21,695 nucleotides of DNA. It comes from Funneliformis mosseae (taxonomy: Eukaryota > Glomeromycota > Glomeromycetes > Glomerales > Glomeraceae). Within the stretch, counting starts at the first letter, position 1, and each line of letters begins with the position of its first letter. The translations under genes and the position numbers were made by a program. Location: the NCBI GenBank assembly GCA_910592005.1, contig CAJVPP010001219.1, positions 1-21,695 on the forward strand. The letters are read 5' to 3'. This document shows, piece by piece, positions 10,482-20,235 of the stretch. The notes below the pieces were generated by a model. It was not told the DNA's origin. It was given only the letters and a program-made list of their open reading frames with translations, and searched no databases.

Positions 10482-12884
10482 TTATATAATAATCACTTCT
10501 CCAATACATCCTGAACATTTTCCAATTTCAAAATCTCCACTGAACTGAGAAAATGAATATCTACGACTAGCACTGTTGGGCGGTGATGACGTTTGATGAT
10601 CAATTTGTCGTGTAACTTTAATATTGTTATTGGAATCAGCCATACGTTTTATTTGCAATGTGAGATTCAAAGATTTTTGACGTTCTTTGAAAAGTTGTTG
10701 TTTAAGTTCTTCTATATTTGAAGAATCTGAAATTTCTTTCGAATTTAATGATAGTTGATTTTCTTCATAAATAATCTTCCGTGTCGTACCATTTGTTATA
10801 TCCGCATCATATTTTTCCTCTACAGCATTCACTTTCATTGATTCAAGATTTTCTTTAAATATATTTACTTCTCGTTCTAATCGAGCAGCTCTTGATTTTT
10901 CTTTATCTACTTCTTCGGCAAGTTGTAATTTATCGTTACTAATTTCTATAACTTTTTCTCTTAATTCAGTCAATTGAGCTATCAAATTATGATTATCACT
11001 CGACAACCCGTCAATCTTTGTTGTAATATCCTTAATACGTCTAGTCAATTTTGAATTTTCGGATTGAACAGTTTGAAGTTCTTTTGAAAAATTATCACGT
11101 TCTAACTTTAACTCATCGATAACAGAAGTATTCGATGAAACCTGTTCGGTTAAATATAACGCTTCAACTTCTTTTGTTTCAAGAGAACTCGATAATGTTT
11201 CAACTTTTTGTGTTAATTCATTTCTTTCATCTTTTAATAGTTGGATCTCTTGATTCATCGACTCACATTTTGCTTGGGTCTCACGTGAAACTCGTTCTGC
11301 TTCTGAAAGCTTTACTACATTTTCGGAAAAAAGCTGTTCTGTATTGGTAAATTTATGTCGCAAATTAGATAATTCTATTTCTAAAGCTTCGCATCGATCC
11401 TCTTTATCCTGAAGAGTTTTTCGTAATGCTTCTACTTCATCGGACACAGAACGAGCATTTGCTTTTTCTTGAGTAAGTTGTTCAATGATAGAATCTTTGG
11501 TATTAAGCTGCGACATCAATTGTTTATTATCCTTCTCTAGCTGTTCAACACGTGTATTCTTTAATATATATATAAATATATATAAAATATGAATTATTTT
11601 TTTAATCTTTAAAGTAAAAGATGTGCAAAGTCTAAATGATCGCGTTTAATGAATTAATTACCTGTGATTGTAAAGATTCCAATATCTTCTCCCTTTGTTC
11701 ACCGGCTTCAATAAGACGATTTTCACCATTTCGTATCTTTTCCTCCAATTCAGAATTCTGCCGTCTTAATGCATCCACCAATAATTGACCTTCTGCCAGT
11801 AATTCTTCACTGCGCTTATATCGATCTTCCATTGCAGAATATTTTTCCAAATCTGAAGCCGAAGCAGCCTTGTCATCAACTAACAGTGCAATGGTCTGTT
11901 GCTGCATATGACATATATTAGCAAGAGCTTCAGGTGTAAGAGGTTCCTCCAAATTAGCAGCAGGAGGAAGTATACTTTCTACGGTAGTTAAATCAATATT
12001 ATTTGATAAAAGGTTAGGTTGTGATTGTTGTCCATGTGGTTGAGAAATTGGTTGAAGTCCTTCTATTAATGAACTATGTGTTCCTAGGCTTGTAACTGAA
12101 GGGGATTGTGGAATATAATCCGAATAGTCTCTGTAATAATGAAAATATCTGTGGTCAAATCCAAACTATACGATGATAATTCTTATTTTATTTGCAAAAG
12201 TACGGTAAAAAAAATTTTGTAAACTCACTGTGAATCTTGAGTTTCAACTACATCAGAATCGATACTTTTAGGTGCAGAGAAATTAGCATTAGAATCTTCT
12301 ACTATTTTGGTCGTTCTAATCCATTGAAATATTAAATATAAATTAGTGAAGTGTTGTTATACAAAAATATAAATAGATTTTTCAATTAAATATATAGTTA
12401 ATTGCCATCAGTAAAACAATTTATTATCATTGCTCCTGCTTGGAGTTCAGTCTTAGATGTTCTGTATGATTTTTATTTAATTAATCATATGGCACTCGAG
12501 AGTTTTTAATCCCTTTCGAAAGTTTAACGTTGAACATATAAAGTATTGTAGATATATTATATAAATATATATTATTTTTTTTTCAAAAAATAAATTACAT
12601 ACTCTTGCTCCTTCTCATCAGTACCGTCAGCTTTAACACTTCCCGAATCCGATGCGACACTATTCTTTCCATCACCAGTGGGTGCAGCAGATTCTGAACT
12701 AGTTTTACGCGTTGATTTGGTAGAGTCTACCGAGCCAACTCCTTTCTTCTTCTTCTGATACTTCTTTAACTAAACGAGAGAGGGAGTTACCATTTATAGT
12801 GCTTCTTTTCCAGAGAAATTCCTTATTTAATAATACCTTTTTCTTTGCAGCAGCTACTTTTTGATCTCTTGCTGCCTCATCCAT
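10482..12884 (-). CDS. GM130-type golgin (Golgi matrix coiled-coil protein)
   Basis: Likely Golgi tethering golgin. Minus-strand exons: 12884-12837, 12769-12603, 12315-12229, 12130-11662, 11558-10482; 1848 nt, 615 aa, in frame throughout. The N-terminus (MDEAARDQKVAAAKKKLKKY) resembles the basic N-terminus of GM130 (GOLGA2), which binds p115. A Ser/Thr-rich low-complexity linker (about 25-150) follows, then a near-continuous coiled coil (about 160-575) built of heptads with Leu, Glu, Lys and Gln. The protein ends GKCSGCIGEVIII: a CxxC at 605-608 and a hydrophobic free C-terminus. GM130 and golgin-45 bind the PDZ-like domains of GRASP65/GRASP55 by their C-termini, so this end is a credible GRASP ligand. 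Length is between golgin-45 (about 400 aa) and human GM130 (about 1000 aa). Coiled-coil proteins are easily misassigned, so the golgin name rests on the two ends. Confidence 0.8.
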
Positions 12885-13360
12885 ATTAATATCGTTTAAT
12901 AATAATAAATATACTGATCATGAAACAAGTAATATCGAAGTGACAATCACGTGAATATACCTTAAATTACGTCACAACCTTCCTTGTAACGAACGCAGTG
13001 ATATGCATTTCGTTCCAGCTTATCCAATATAGATACTTTCATACACTTATTTGCCAATTCAAATCATTGTGGAAAAAGCTATCTATTATTATAAATAATT
13101 AATTATGACGAATTTCACTTCTAGTAAATATACAATGAATTATTTTACAAAGGACAAACTTAGTATTTTTATGGCATGCAACTCCCGTTATATCACGGGG
13201 GATTACATCATCTATAAGTTTATTAGCGGATCAGTAAGCAAATAGACCAGTCATTTGAGTCATTTGCTATTCTCTTGCGCCAATAAAATTCACTTGCCCA
13301 CCTCTCGTCAGCTCCTCTCTTCAACTCCTCTCTTCTTCTGCCATTAAAGACAAAATTTCT
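12885..13360. promoter_or_regulatory. Upstream region of the golgin gene, with a CRE-like site
   Basis: No gene is seen. TTACGTCA at 12967-12974 matches the ATF/CREB-type core TKACGTCA and lies about 85 bp upstream of the golgin start codon. The segment 13295-13345 is pyrimidine rich (CTCCTCTCTTC repeats). Assignment of the site is by motif match only. Confidence 0.35.
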
Positions 13361-13603
13361 GACAAGATGGTTTCTGTCACTAAATCAAGTTCCTGACGAG
13401 CTTGGCAGGTTCTAGGAAAATTGCGTGTATAAAAATAAACGCACAGAATTTAAGTTGCTTCGCCGAAATCGAAAAAACGAATTTCAAAACGAATTTCAAC
13501 CTAAAATTTGCGAAATTGCAAATAAATTAGGGACCGTGAAATCGAAATTGTTAAAAAAGATAAAGAACTAGCTGTGGCCGCAATCAAGACAGTGAGTTGT
13601 GCT

Positions 13604-13604
<1 letters not shown>

Positions 13605-13642
<38 letters not shown>
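13605..13642. repeat. Poly-T tract
   Basis: A run of about 38 T within the decayed gene. Similar runs at 7860 and 10380 suggest that long homopolymers are a genome-wide habit here. Confidence 0.9.
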
Positions 13643-13645
<3 letters not shown>

Positions 13646-14146
13646 TTAGAAATAAGAGTTTTCATTCGTAACATTCATATTATCCTTAGGGTTATTTAAA
13701 TCTGGATTTTCTCAGGTTAAAAGGATCTGTACATCTTAGGGGTGTCTTTGAATTTAATGAACATGTTGAACAAGAACACGATTTGATACATATATGTGAG
13801 ATTGGGTTAGTAAAAATTTTATTTACTTTCACTATGGATATTTATTGACTTGTGTACTTAATCTCCAGAACATTGGGAGTTATTTTCCTTGAGTAGTTTT
13901 GAGGGAAACAGAGGGGCCAAATGGACCAAGTATCTAAATGAAATAAAGATGCATTAGTAACTTTTCACAACTTTATCCAAATCCAAACGAAATTGATATT
14001 AACCATGTGGTGGCAAGGATGAGAAGATTTTATAAATCGTACTCCGAAAGAATCCATAACGTATATTAACGTATATGCAGTCGGGGAGTCTGTAGAATGA
14101 AGTCGTAATTCATTAACTCCTATACGAAATAAAGTGGCAGAATATA

Positions 14147-14303
14147 TGGGGCCTTTGCAATAGAAAAGGGGAAACGGCTGGAAAAAATAAAAATTGAGTT
14201 CATGCTAAATCTGAACATATTTTGACCTAAAAATCATATTTGGCATATAAAAGTAAAATTGATTTTTTCCGGCTGTTTCCTCCCTTTCTATTGCAAGGTC
14301 CCA
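14147..14303. mobile_element. 157-bp foldback MITE inserted in the decayed gene
   Basis: The two ends are inverted copies of about 45 bp: TGGGGCCTTTGCAATAGAAA on the left, and on the right the complement reads TGGGACCTTGCAATAGAAAG; both continue through GGAAAC(G/A)GC(T/C)GGAAAAAAT. TA dinucleotides flank both sides (14145-14146 and 14304-14305), fitting a TA target duplication as in Tc1/mariner-type MITEs. There is no coding capacity. The insertion separates IRNKVAEYV from CKELNIEYR of the host pseudogene, which shows that it is an insertion into former coding sequence. Confidence 0.8.
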
Positions 14304-14400
14304 TATGTGTAAAGAGCTTAATATCGAATATCGCATAGTTGAACCTTATGGAAAAGAGTTTGAAATCACCACCGGTGAGGTTACCTCAAACAAAGACTAA

Positions 14401-15250
14401 TCATTGTTCTCTATTTAATAAATCGTAATAATAAACAAGAATTTAACAATCTCGTAAGAAATTATAAGTTTCATGATTCAAAAGACTTTTGTCTAATATT
14501 ATATTATAAGTAAAACAATAGAAAAATATGGTTAATGTAATTGCAAAAGTTGTCAATGTTCAGAAATTTATCTATTTTCAAATGTACCGTTTTTACCATG
14601 TCATTTGTCACATGTATAAGAACCTTATAACCTTGTACTGTTCCCAGACAGTAATTAGCTTTATCACTGTCAGAATAAATAAAGGATCATGTGTTTAATT
14701 ATCCAAAAATGCAATTTCTGTAAATGTCTGCGCGACAGAATAACTTTTTACCAATAGCATTTCAACTTTTCCGAAAGTGTGTGTGAACTCTATGGTCTCT
14801 ATGGTATTAGCAGTGACCCGAATCCCAACATTGATATGGTTTCTATGGTTTCGCAAATCCAAATAGCGAAAAGTTCAAACCGTGGTTGAGCACCTAATGG
14901 CAACGAACTATTATCATCTAGATAGTGGAGTTCGTTCTATGAAGATGATTTCAAAATCATACCGGAAAAACTTATTGAGGGATTGAGGGATATATATTAG
15001 CATATATAATGTATTTGTAATCAATAAACTTCTATTCTTTATTATATGAAGTAATCTTACTCTTATATGTATAATATGATTTTAAACCAAAATTATATTC
15101 AGATTTATCTTTTTATTTTCAGCAGTTTTACCCTTTTTAATTACAAAGATTCTATTTGAAAAAGGAAATAATAGATTATTTAAATTAGGTTAATAAAAAT
15201 TTCATTATAATCTTAAATTAATAAAAAAAAGTGTTACTTTTATATCAGAG
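14401..15250. other. Non-coding, AT-rich stretch
   Basis: No open frame of note. AATAAA hexamers occur near 14683 and 15024. Around 14902-14936 there is an imperfect 17-bp inverted repeat (AACGAACT...AGTTCGTT) with its centre at CTAGA. Nothing else recognised. Confidence 0.4.
14902..14936. repeat. Imperfect palindrome
   Basis: AACGAACTATTATCATCT is followed by AGATAGTGGAGTTCGTT; the halves are inverted copies with a few mismatches and almost no loop. It could be a relic element end or a hairpin; no function can be assigned. Confidence 0.6.
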
Positions 15251-15254
15251 AAAT

Positions 15255-15305
15255 TTTTTGACTATTTAGCTATAATTAATAACTAAAATAATCAAATAGT
15301 CAAAT
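15255..15305. repeat. Inverted repeat with perfect 11-bp arms
   Basis: TTTGACTATTT and AAATAGTCAAA are separated by about 26 bp of AT-rich sequence. Probably a stem-loop or small foldback relic. Confidence 0.65.
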
Positions 15306-15429
15306 TTCATGTACTAATAAATAATTAAGATTTATTAGCATTTAATTATGACTAAAGAATATTTTGGTGACTAATGGTTAATAGCTAATTTTAATTAAAT
15401 GGTTAAAGACTAAAGATGACTCCACTGCT

Positions 15430-15555
15430 TATAAGTTGCGGATTAAGTTTCAGATTTAAAGTTGCAACTATTATGAATTTTAAATAATTAATTCCACAAT
15501 ATCCGTAAGTTTACAAAATCTGTAAATTCATAATTAATCCGCAAGTCTACAATTA
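15430..15555. repeat. Inverted repeat around a 95-bp core
   Basis: AGTTGCGGATTAA near 15433 is matched by TTAATCCGCAAGT near 15534-15547 in inverted orientation. The spacing of about 100 bp suggests a short foldback element. No target duplication could be fixed. Confidence 0.55.
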
Positions 15556-15699
15556 ATTTGCTATAAATGTCATAATAATTATTAATTACATAAATACATA
15601 ATTTATAATTTTGATATAAAGATGTAAATATATTATGAAAAATACATATGTAACAAATTTTATTAGATTAAATAAAAATAAAAAATTGTTAAAAAATAT

Positions 15700-17340
15700 T
15701 TATAAATGAAAAAATTTTTTCAAAGGTTCAATCTACAAAATAAAAGAAACATTAATAAAATGTTCTGACTCTACCTTGATTCAGATATATAATTAAAATT
15801 TTATTAATTTCTATTTTGAATAACAATGACACCTTAATTAAAAATTTTTACTCAGTTTAAAAAGTTCCGCAAGATAAGCTAATGTTAGTTTTTTTAAAAA
15901 AAAAAATTTTAATTCAAAAACCTTTATAATATGACTTACTGTATCTCTTTAATTCAGAAATTCCACTATTTAAAGAATCTGAATCAGTTTATAAGGTAAG
16001 CTAATGTTAATATATTTTTTTTTTTAAATTAAAAAAAAAATTTTAATTAGAAAATTTTTATCTTTTAATCCAAGTATTTCAATGTTTAAATGTTTCAGAT
16101 CAATCTACAAGATAAGCTAATTCTAATATTTTTTTTTTAAAATTAAAAAAAAAATAATTTAATTAAAAATTTTTACAATGAGACTTACCTTTAATCTAAA
16201 GATTTTATTATTTAAAGAATTCAAAACCTATAAAAAAGTAAATGTATATTAGTTTTTTTTTTTTTTTTTTTTAAAAAAAAAATTCTAATATACTTTTACC
16301 TTCCTTTATAAAAACTTATCTCTAATTCCAAAACTTGAAGAACTTTAGAACCTACAAAAAAATAAATATTAGTTTTTTTATTTTTTTATTTTTTTATAAA
16401 AAAAAATCTTACACTTTTTTCTCTCTCTATAGGAATTTACTTCTTATTCTAAAATTTTAGAACCTACAAAAGATAAGTATTAATTAGAATTTTTTTTATT
16501 TTTTTTTGTTTTAAAAAAAATTCTTATTTATCTCTCTCTTTATAAGAACTTTTCTTCAAATCCAAGGCTTGAAAAACTTCAGACCTACAAAAAGATATAT
16601 GTTAGTTTTTTTATTTTTTAAAAAAAAAATTTTCATATTCTCCTCTCCCTCTATAAGTACTTATCTCTGATTCTAAGGTTTAAAAAAACTTCAAAACCTA
16701 TAAAAAGTAAGTATTAATAAGTTCTTTCTTTTAAAAAAAAAATTATCATCCTTTTTTTTCTCTATAGATACTTACCTCTGATTCTAAGGTTTAAAAAAAC
16801 TTCAAGACTTACAAAAATAAGTATCAATTAGTTTTTTTTATTTATTTATTTTTTTTTGTTTAAAAATCTCATTCTTCCTTCTTTTTATAAATACTTACCT
16901 CTGATTCCAAGACTAGAAACTCTAAAACCTATAAAGATAGCATTAATTAATTTTTTTTTTTTTTTAAATCTCACCCTCCTTTTCCTCTATAGATATTTAT
17001 TTTCAATTATAAGACTTGAAGAAACTCTGAAACCTATAAAGGTAAGCATTAATTAGTTATTTTCTTTTTTTTCTTAATTTTTTATTTTTTTTTAAAAAAA
17101 AATCCATTATTCTTTCTCTCTATAAATACTTACTTCTAATTTTAAAATATAAAGAAATTTTAGAATCTACAAAAAATAAGTATTAGTTAGTATTTTTTCT
17201 TTTTTATTTTATAAAAAAATTCTAATATAATCTCCTTTCTTTTCATAGGAATTACAAGATTGAAGAACTTTAGATTAGATCTATAAGGTAAATTAATATT
17301 AATTTTTTTTTAATTAAAAATAAAATTTTCTTATTAGGCT
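15700..17340. repeat. Degenerate tandem array, about 14 units of 105-130 bp
   Basis: A recurring anchor (CCTATAAAG or CTACAAAA followed by (G)TAAGTATTAATTAG) occurs near 15733, 15863, 15988, 16103, 16226, 16349, 16460, 16582, 16694, 16805, 16924, 17030, 17162 and 17277. Each unit then has a T run, an A run (an inverted pair), a pyrimidine stretch such as TTTCTCTCTATAG, and about 50 bp resembling ATACTTACCTCTGATTCTAA then a GGCTTGAAGAAACTTC-like string. Units in the middle (16.3-17.2 kb) are the most alike. The 66-codon open frame at 16856-17056 only reads through one repeat pair and is not taken as a gene. Confidence 0.85.
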
Positions 17341-18137
17341 TTATTTCATTCGAAAATTTAAGAATTTGGTAATACAAAATGAAATATTAATAAATGTTTC
17401 TTGTAGCAAAGAAAAATCAACTGTTTTTTCATATTAAAATAAAGAAGATAATAACACTAGATAAAAATACATAATGAGAAACTAATAAATAATAAATTTG
17501 TAAAAATATAATACAATCTAAATTATAATAAAATTAAATATTTTTTTATTTACCATTTGAAATTATAAAACTTCTACTTATGAAATAAACAATTAAATAT
17601 TCCTTTTAATTAAATTAGTAAACCAAATAAAAATAATTTATATATATAATAATTATAAAGAAATATGTTGTGTAATAATGATCTAATATAAAATTTTATG
17701 ATTAATAACATATGAAATAATGTATTTTATCTTTTTTATAGAGTTTATCAATTAGATTAGAAGTTAATCTAATAAAAAAAGTAAGAATTTTTCTTTTTAT
17801 CTATTATCATTTATTATCATTTTATTATTATCTATCACAATAATCATTATTATTTATTTTTTAATTATTATTATTAGGAATAATTTTATTTGACTTTATT
17901 TTTTAAAAAAAACAAATTCTTTATTTTTAATATAAACAAAAATCTTTTTTTATTATTTTATTTAAACATTTTTAAATATTAAAAAAATGAAAAGTATCAT
18001 AAAATTTATGCTTTTTTATCTAAAACAAGTATTTAATGAATTTATCAAAAAATTAAAATCAAACTTTAAATCCTTATCCTATATGCAATAAAGAAATATT
18101 TTTAAATAATATACTTATGTTATATATAGTTTTAACT
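17341..18137. other. AT-rich non-coding stretch
   Basis: Extremely AT-rich sequence without a coding frame or an element end that I can define. A short TTTTTTATAG/AGTTTATC string near 17740 resembles the repeat array's acceptor-like block, but the array periodicity has ended. Confidence 0.4.
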
Positions 18138-18139
18138 TA

Positions 18140-18708
18140 CAGAGAGTGAACAAAAGTTTCTGGACACTTTTTCACTAAATATAAAACTTATAATTCCTTA
18201 GCATTAATAGTAAAAGTTCTAATATTATTTTATTTAGAGCTAGTTAAGGTATACATTTCGTATTAAATTTTTAGTACTTGATTGGGCCTTCTTTGTCGCA
18301 ATCACAGCTTGAATTCGCTGTGGTATGCTATTGACTAAATTTTCAATAGTATGCATCAAAATTTCTCGCTATGCCTTTTTAACATATCGGTCAAGATCAA
18401 CAAGATTCGATGGTAGTTTTTAAATATGCACGAATGTATTTTTTAATATCAGCCCATAAATTTTCAATTGGGTTAAGATCAGGACTTTGGGCTGGCTAAG
18501 TAAAATATGATTCCGCATTGTTCTTTGGTTAATTCTTTATTTTGTCCTATTATTTTTCGATTTGGTAGAGATTAAGTGATTTTTTTTTATTTTGATTATG
18601 TAATAAATAATAGACGGTTATATAACCACAGTATGGTATCATAATTATATGATGAAAATTTTTTAAATCGCATTTATAAAGGTGTTCAAAAACTTTGTTC
18701 ACCCTCTG
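18140..18708 (-). mobile_element. Internally deleted Tc1-type transposon (about 569 bp)
   Basis: Terminal inverted repeats: the left end reads CAGAGAGTGAACAAAAGTTT and then CTGGACAC; the right end on the complement reads CAGAGGGTGAACAAAGTTTT and then TGAACACC. TA flanks both ends (18138-18139 and 18709-18710), the target duplication of Tc1/mariner elements. The interior holds a transposase remnant on the minus strand, N-terminus near the right end, so the element is read right to left. The 1 kb or so expected for a full Tc1 transposase is reduced to about 330 bp. Confidence 0.9.
18240..18568 (-). pseudogene. Tc1 transposase remnant, N- and C-terminal pieces joined by deletion
   Basis: Minus-strand reading begins with LPNRKIIGQNKELTKEQCGI (18568 to about 18500), which looks like the start of a Tc1 transposase. 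It then joins directly the catalytic end: a TAG where Trp is expected at 18496-18498, then PAQSPDLNPIENLWADIKKY, the typical last-acid block of the DDE domain. A frameshift near 18400 is followed by LVDLDRYVKKA, a stop, and SIPQRIQAVIATKKA to a stop at 18240. The region between the helix-turn-helix start and the last catalytic motif is missing, so the protein is inactive. Confidence 0.85.
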
Positions 18709-18710
18709 TA

Positions 18711-19017
18711 TAATCATATATTACATTGGAATTGTCATATTATATACATAACTATTAATTGGCCTATTTATAATAAAGTTCTTAAACAGAATTTATATAA
18801 ATAATATAAAAGTATTAGATATTTTAAAAAAATAAACCTTAATTCAAAAATTAACAACTGATACTCCTAATTTCAAAATTATGAAAGAAGATAAAAATGA
18901 TGATATAAATAATTTTTTTAATTTACATTACAAAATAATAAAAGCTAAAAGTCAAAATAAAGTTTTAAATCAAAAAATAATTAAATGTTTGGTAAAGCTA
19001 TATTAGAAAAAATTAGA
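18711..19017. other. AT-rich spacer between two Tc1-type elements
   Basis: About 300 bp with no gene, repeat or element end that I can support. It is the sequence between the TA duplications of the two Tc1-type elements. Confidence 0.45.
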
Positions 19018-19084
19018 TACAGAGAATATCCAAAAGTTTTTGAATAACTTATTTAGTAATCAATAACTATAAAAAGTAGTGTTT

Positions 19085-19240
19085 CGCAAATCAGATCAGA
19101 TCAAATTTTATTCAAATTCGATTTGATTTGATTTTCATTTTCAGGATCTAAATCTGATCTGAATCTGACAGATTGAATCTCAAATTCAGATCTGATAGAT
19201 TGGTTTAAATCTAAATCTAATTTGATCTGAATCTAAAAGT
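19085..19240. repeat. Left subterminal repeats of the hAT-like element
   Basis: Short motifs AATCAGATC, GATCTGAATCTGA and AATCTAAATCT are repeated many times in both orientations. Subterminal motif clusters of this kind are often transposase binding sites in hAT elements. Confidence 0.75.
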
Positions 19241-19249
19241 ATTATTGAA

Positions 19250-20010
19250 AAAACGAATTTTCAGTTCTAAAAGAGATACAAAAATTTTTTTTTAATAAAA
19301 GGAATCTTTTCAGCTCTAAAAGAATTCTGAAAAGTTGTTCCTTTTTATTAAAAAGAACCTTTTCAGCTCTAAAAGAATTCAGAAAATCATTCTTTTTTAT
19401 TAAAAGAAATCTTTTTAATTCTAAAAGAGTTCTGAAAAGTTATTCTTTTTTAATAAAAGGAACCTTTTCAGCTCTAAATGAGTTCTAAAAAGTCATTCCT
19501 TTTCAATAAAAGGAATCTTTTTGATTTAAAAGAGTTCTAAAAAGTCATTTTTTTTCAATAAAAAGAACCTTTTCAGTTTTAAAAGAGTTTTGAAAATTCA
19601 TTTTTTTTCAATGAAAGGAAACAAATTTTTCAGCTCTAAAAGAGGTTTAAAAATTCATTCCTTTTTAATAAAAAGAAATAAATTTTCAGCTCTAAAAAAG
19701 ATCCAAAAATTTGTTTCTTTTTAATAAAAGAAACTTTTCAGCTCTAAAGAGTCCAAAAATTTGTTTCTTTTTAATGAAAGGAACTTTTCAGTTCTAAAAG
19801 AAGTTTAAAAATTCATTCTTTTTCAATAAAAGAACTTTTAGCTCTAAAGAGTTTTAAAAATTTGTTCCTTTTCAATGAAAGGAACTTTTCAGTTCTAAAA
19901 GAGATCTGAAAATTTGTTTTTTTTCAATGAAAGAAAACAAATTTTAGCTCTAAAAAAGTTTAAAAATTCGTTCCTTTTCATGAAAAGGAACTTTTCAGTT
20001 TTAAAAAAGA
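19250..20010. repeat. Minisatellite, 15 copies of about 50-54 bp
   Basis: The anchor TTTTCAGCTCTAAAAGAG (with variants AGTTCTAAAAG, AGCTCTAAAG) occurs 15 times at about 52-bp spacing, from near 19258 to near 19991. Between anchors each unit has TCTGAAAAGTTCATTCC, then TTTTT(A/C)A(A/T)(T/A)AAAAGGAA, a short self-complementary block. Copies differ by substitutions and small indels. It lies wholly inside the hAT-like element. Confidence 0.93.
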
Positions 20011-20235
20011 TGAATTCAGATCTAACAGATCAAATCTGAATCCAATCTGAATCTGATGAATTAGATCTGAATTCAATTTGAATCTGATAGATCAAATTTG
20101 AATCCAATCTGAATCTGAATCTGACAGAATAAATCTGATCTGAATCTAAATTCAAATTAGATCTGAATTTGATAAATCTAATCCAAATCTGATCTATTAG
20201 ATTCAGATTGGATTCAGATCAATCTGAATCTGTGT
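20010..20235. repeat. Right subterminal repeats of the hAT-like element
   Basis: Dense copies of AATCTGAATCTGA, GATCTGAATTC and the complement TCAGATTGGATTCAGATC. The motif set matches the left subterminal zone, which supports both zones belonging to one element. Confidence 0.75.

Larger units (their letters stand above)
13366..14400 (+). pseudogene. Decayed multi-segment protein gene, family unrecognised
   Basis: Several good frames lie in order on the plus strand but are broken. About 13530-13590 encodes DREIEIVKKDKELAVAAIKT (coiled-coil like); about 13690-13805 LRLKGSVHLRGVFEFNEHVE; about 13868-13955 HWELFSLSSFEGNRGAKWTK; about 13973-14070 YPNPNEIDINHVVARMRRFY. Then HNVYAVGESVE reads on only if a 10-bp tandem duplication (AACGTATATT) is ignored; next a TGA, then IRNKVAEYV up to 14145; after a 157-bp inserted element, CKELNIEYRIVEPYGKEFEI to a stop at 14398-14400. 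A possible start is the ATG at 13366. Stops, the duplication, frame slips and the insertion all point to a dead gene, although some breaks could be introns. The coiled coil followed by an LRG..EF block recalls lineage-expanded glomeromycete proteins, which is my impression only. Confidence 0.5.

Noticed and set aside
11135..11350. Plus-strand open frame opposite the golgin coiled coil
   Set aside because: Antisense shadow of a Leu/Glu/Lys-rich coiled coil; no independent coding signal.
14920..15430. Possible hAT-like element with ends TAGTGGAG and CTCCACTG
   Set aside because: The ends match over only about 8-9 bp and the flanking 8-bp sequences (CATCTAGA and CTTATAAG) do not agree, so no target duplication supports it.
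16856..17056. 66-codon plus-strand open frame
   Set aside because: Lies wholly within the tandem array and crosses two units; its sequence is the translated repeat (LIPRLETLKPIK, then IIRLEETLKPIK), though it does mirror the exon-like part of the unit.
15700..17340. CRISPR-like spaced repeats
   Set aside because: Units are degenerate over their whole length with no constant repeat and unique spacers; the genome is clearly eukaryotic.
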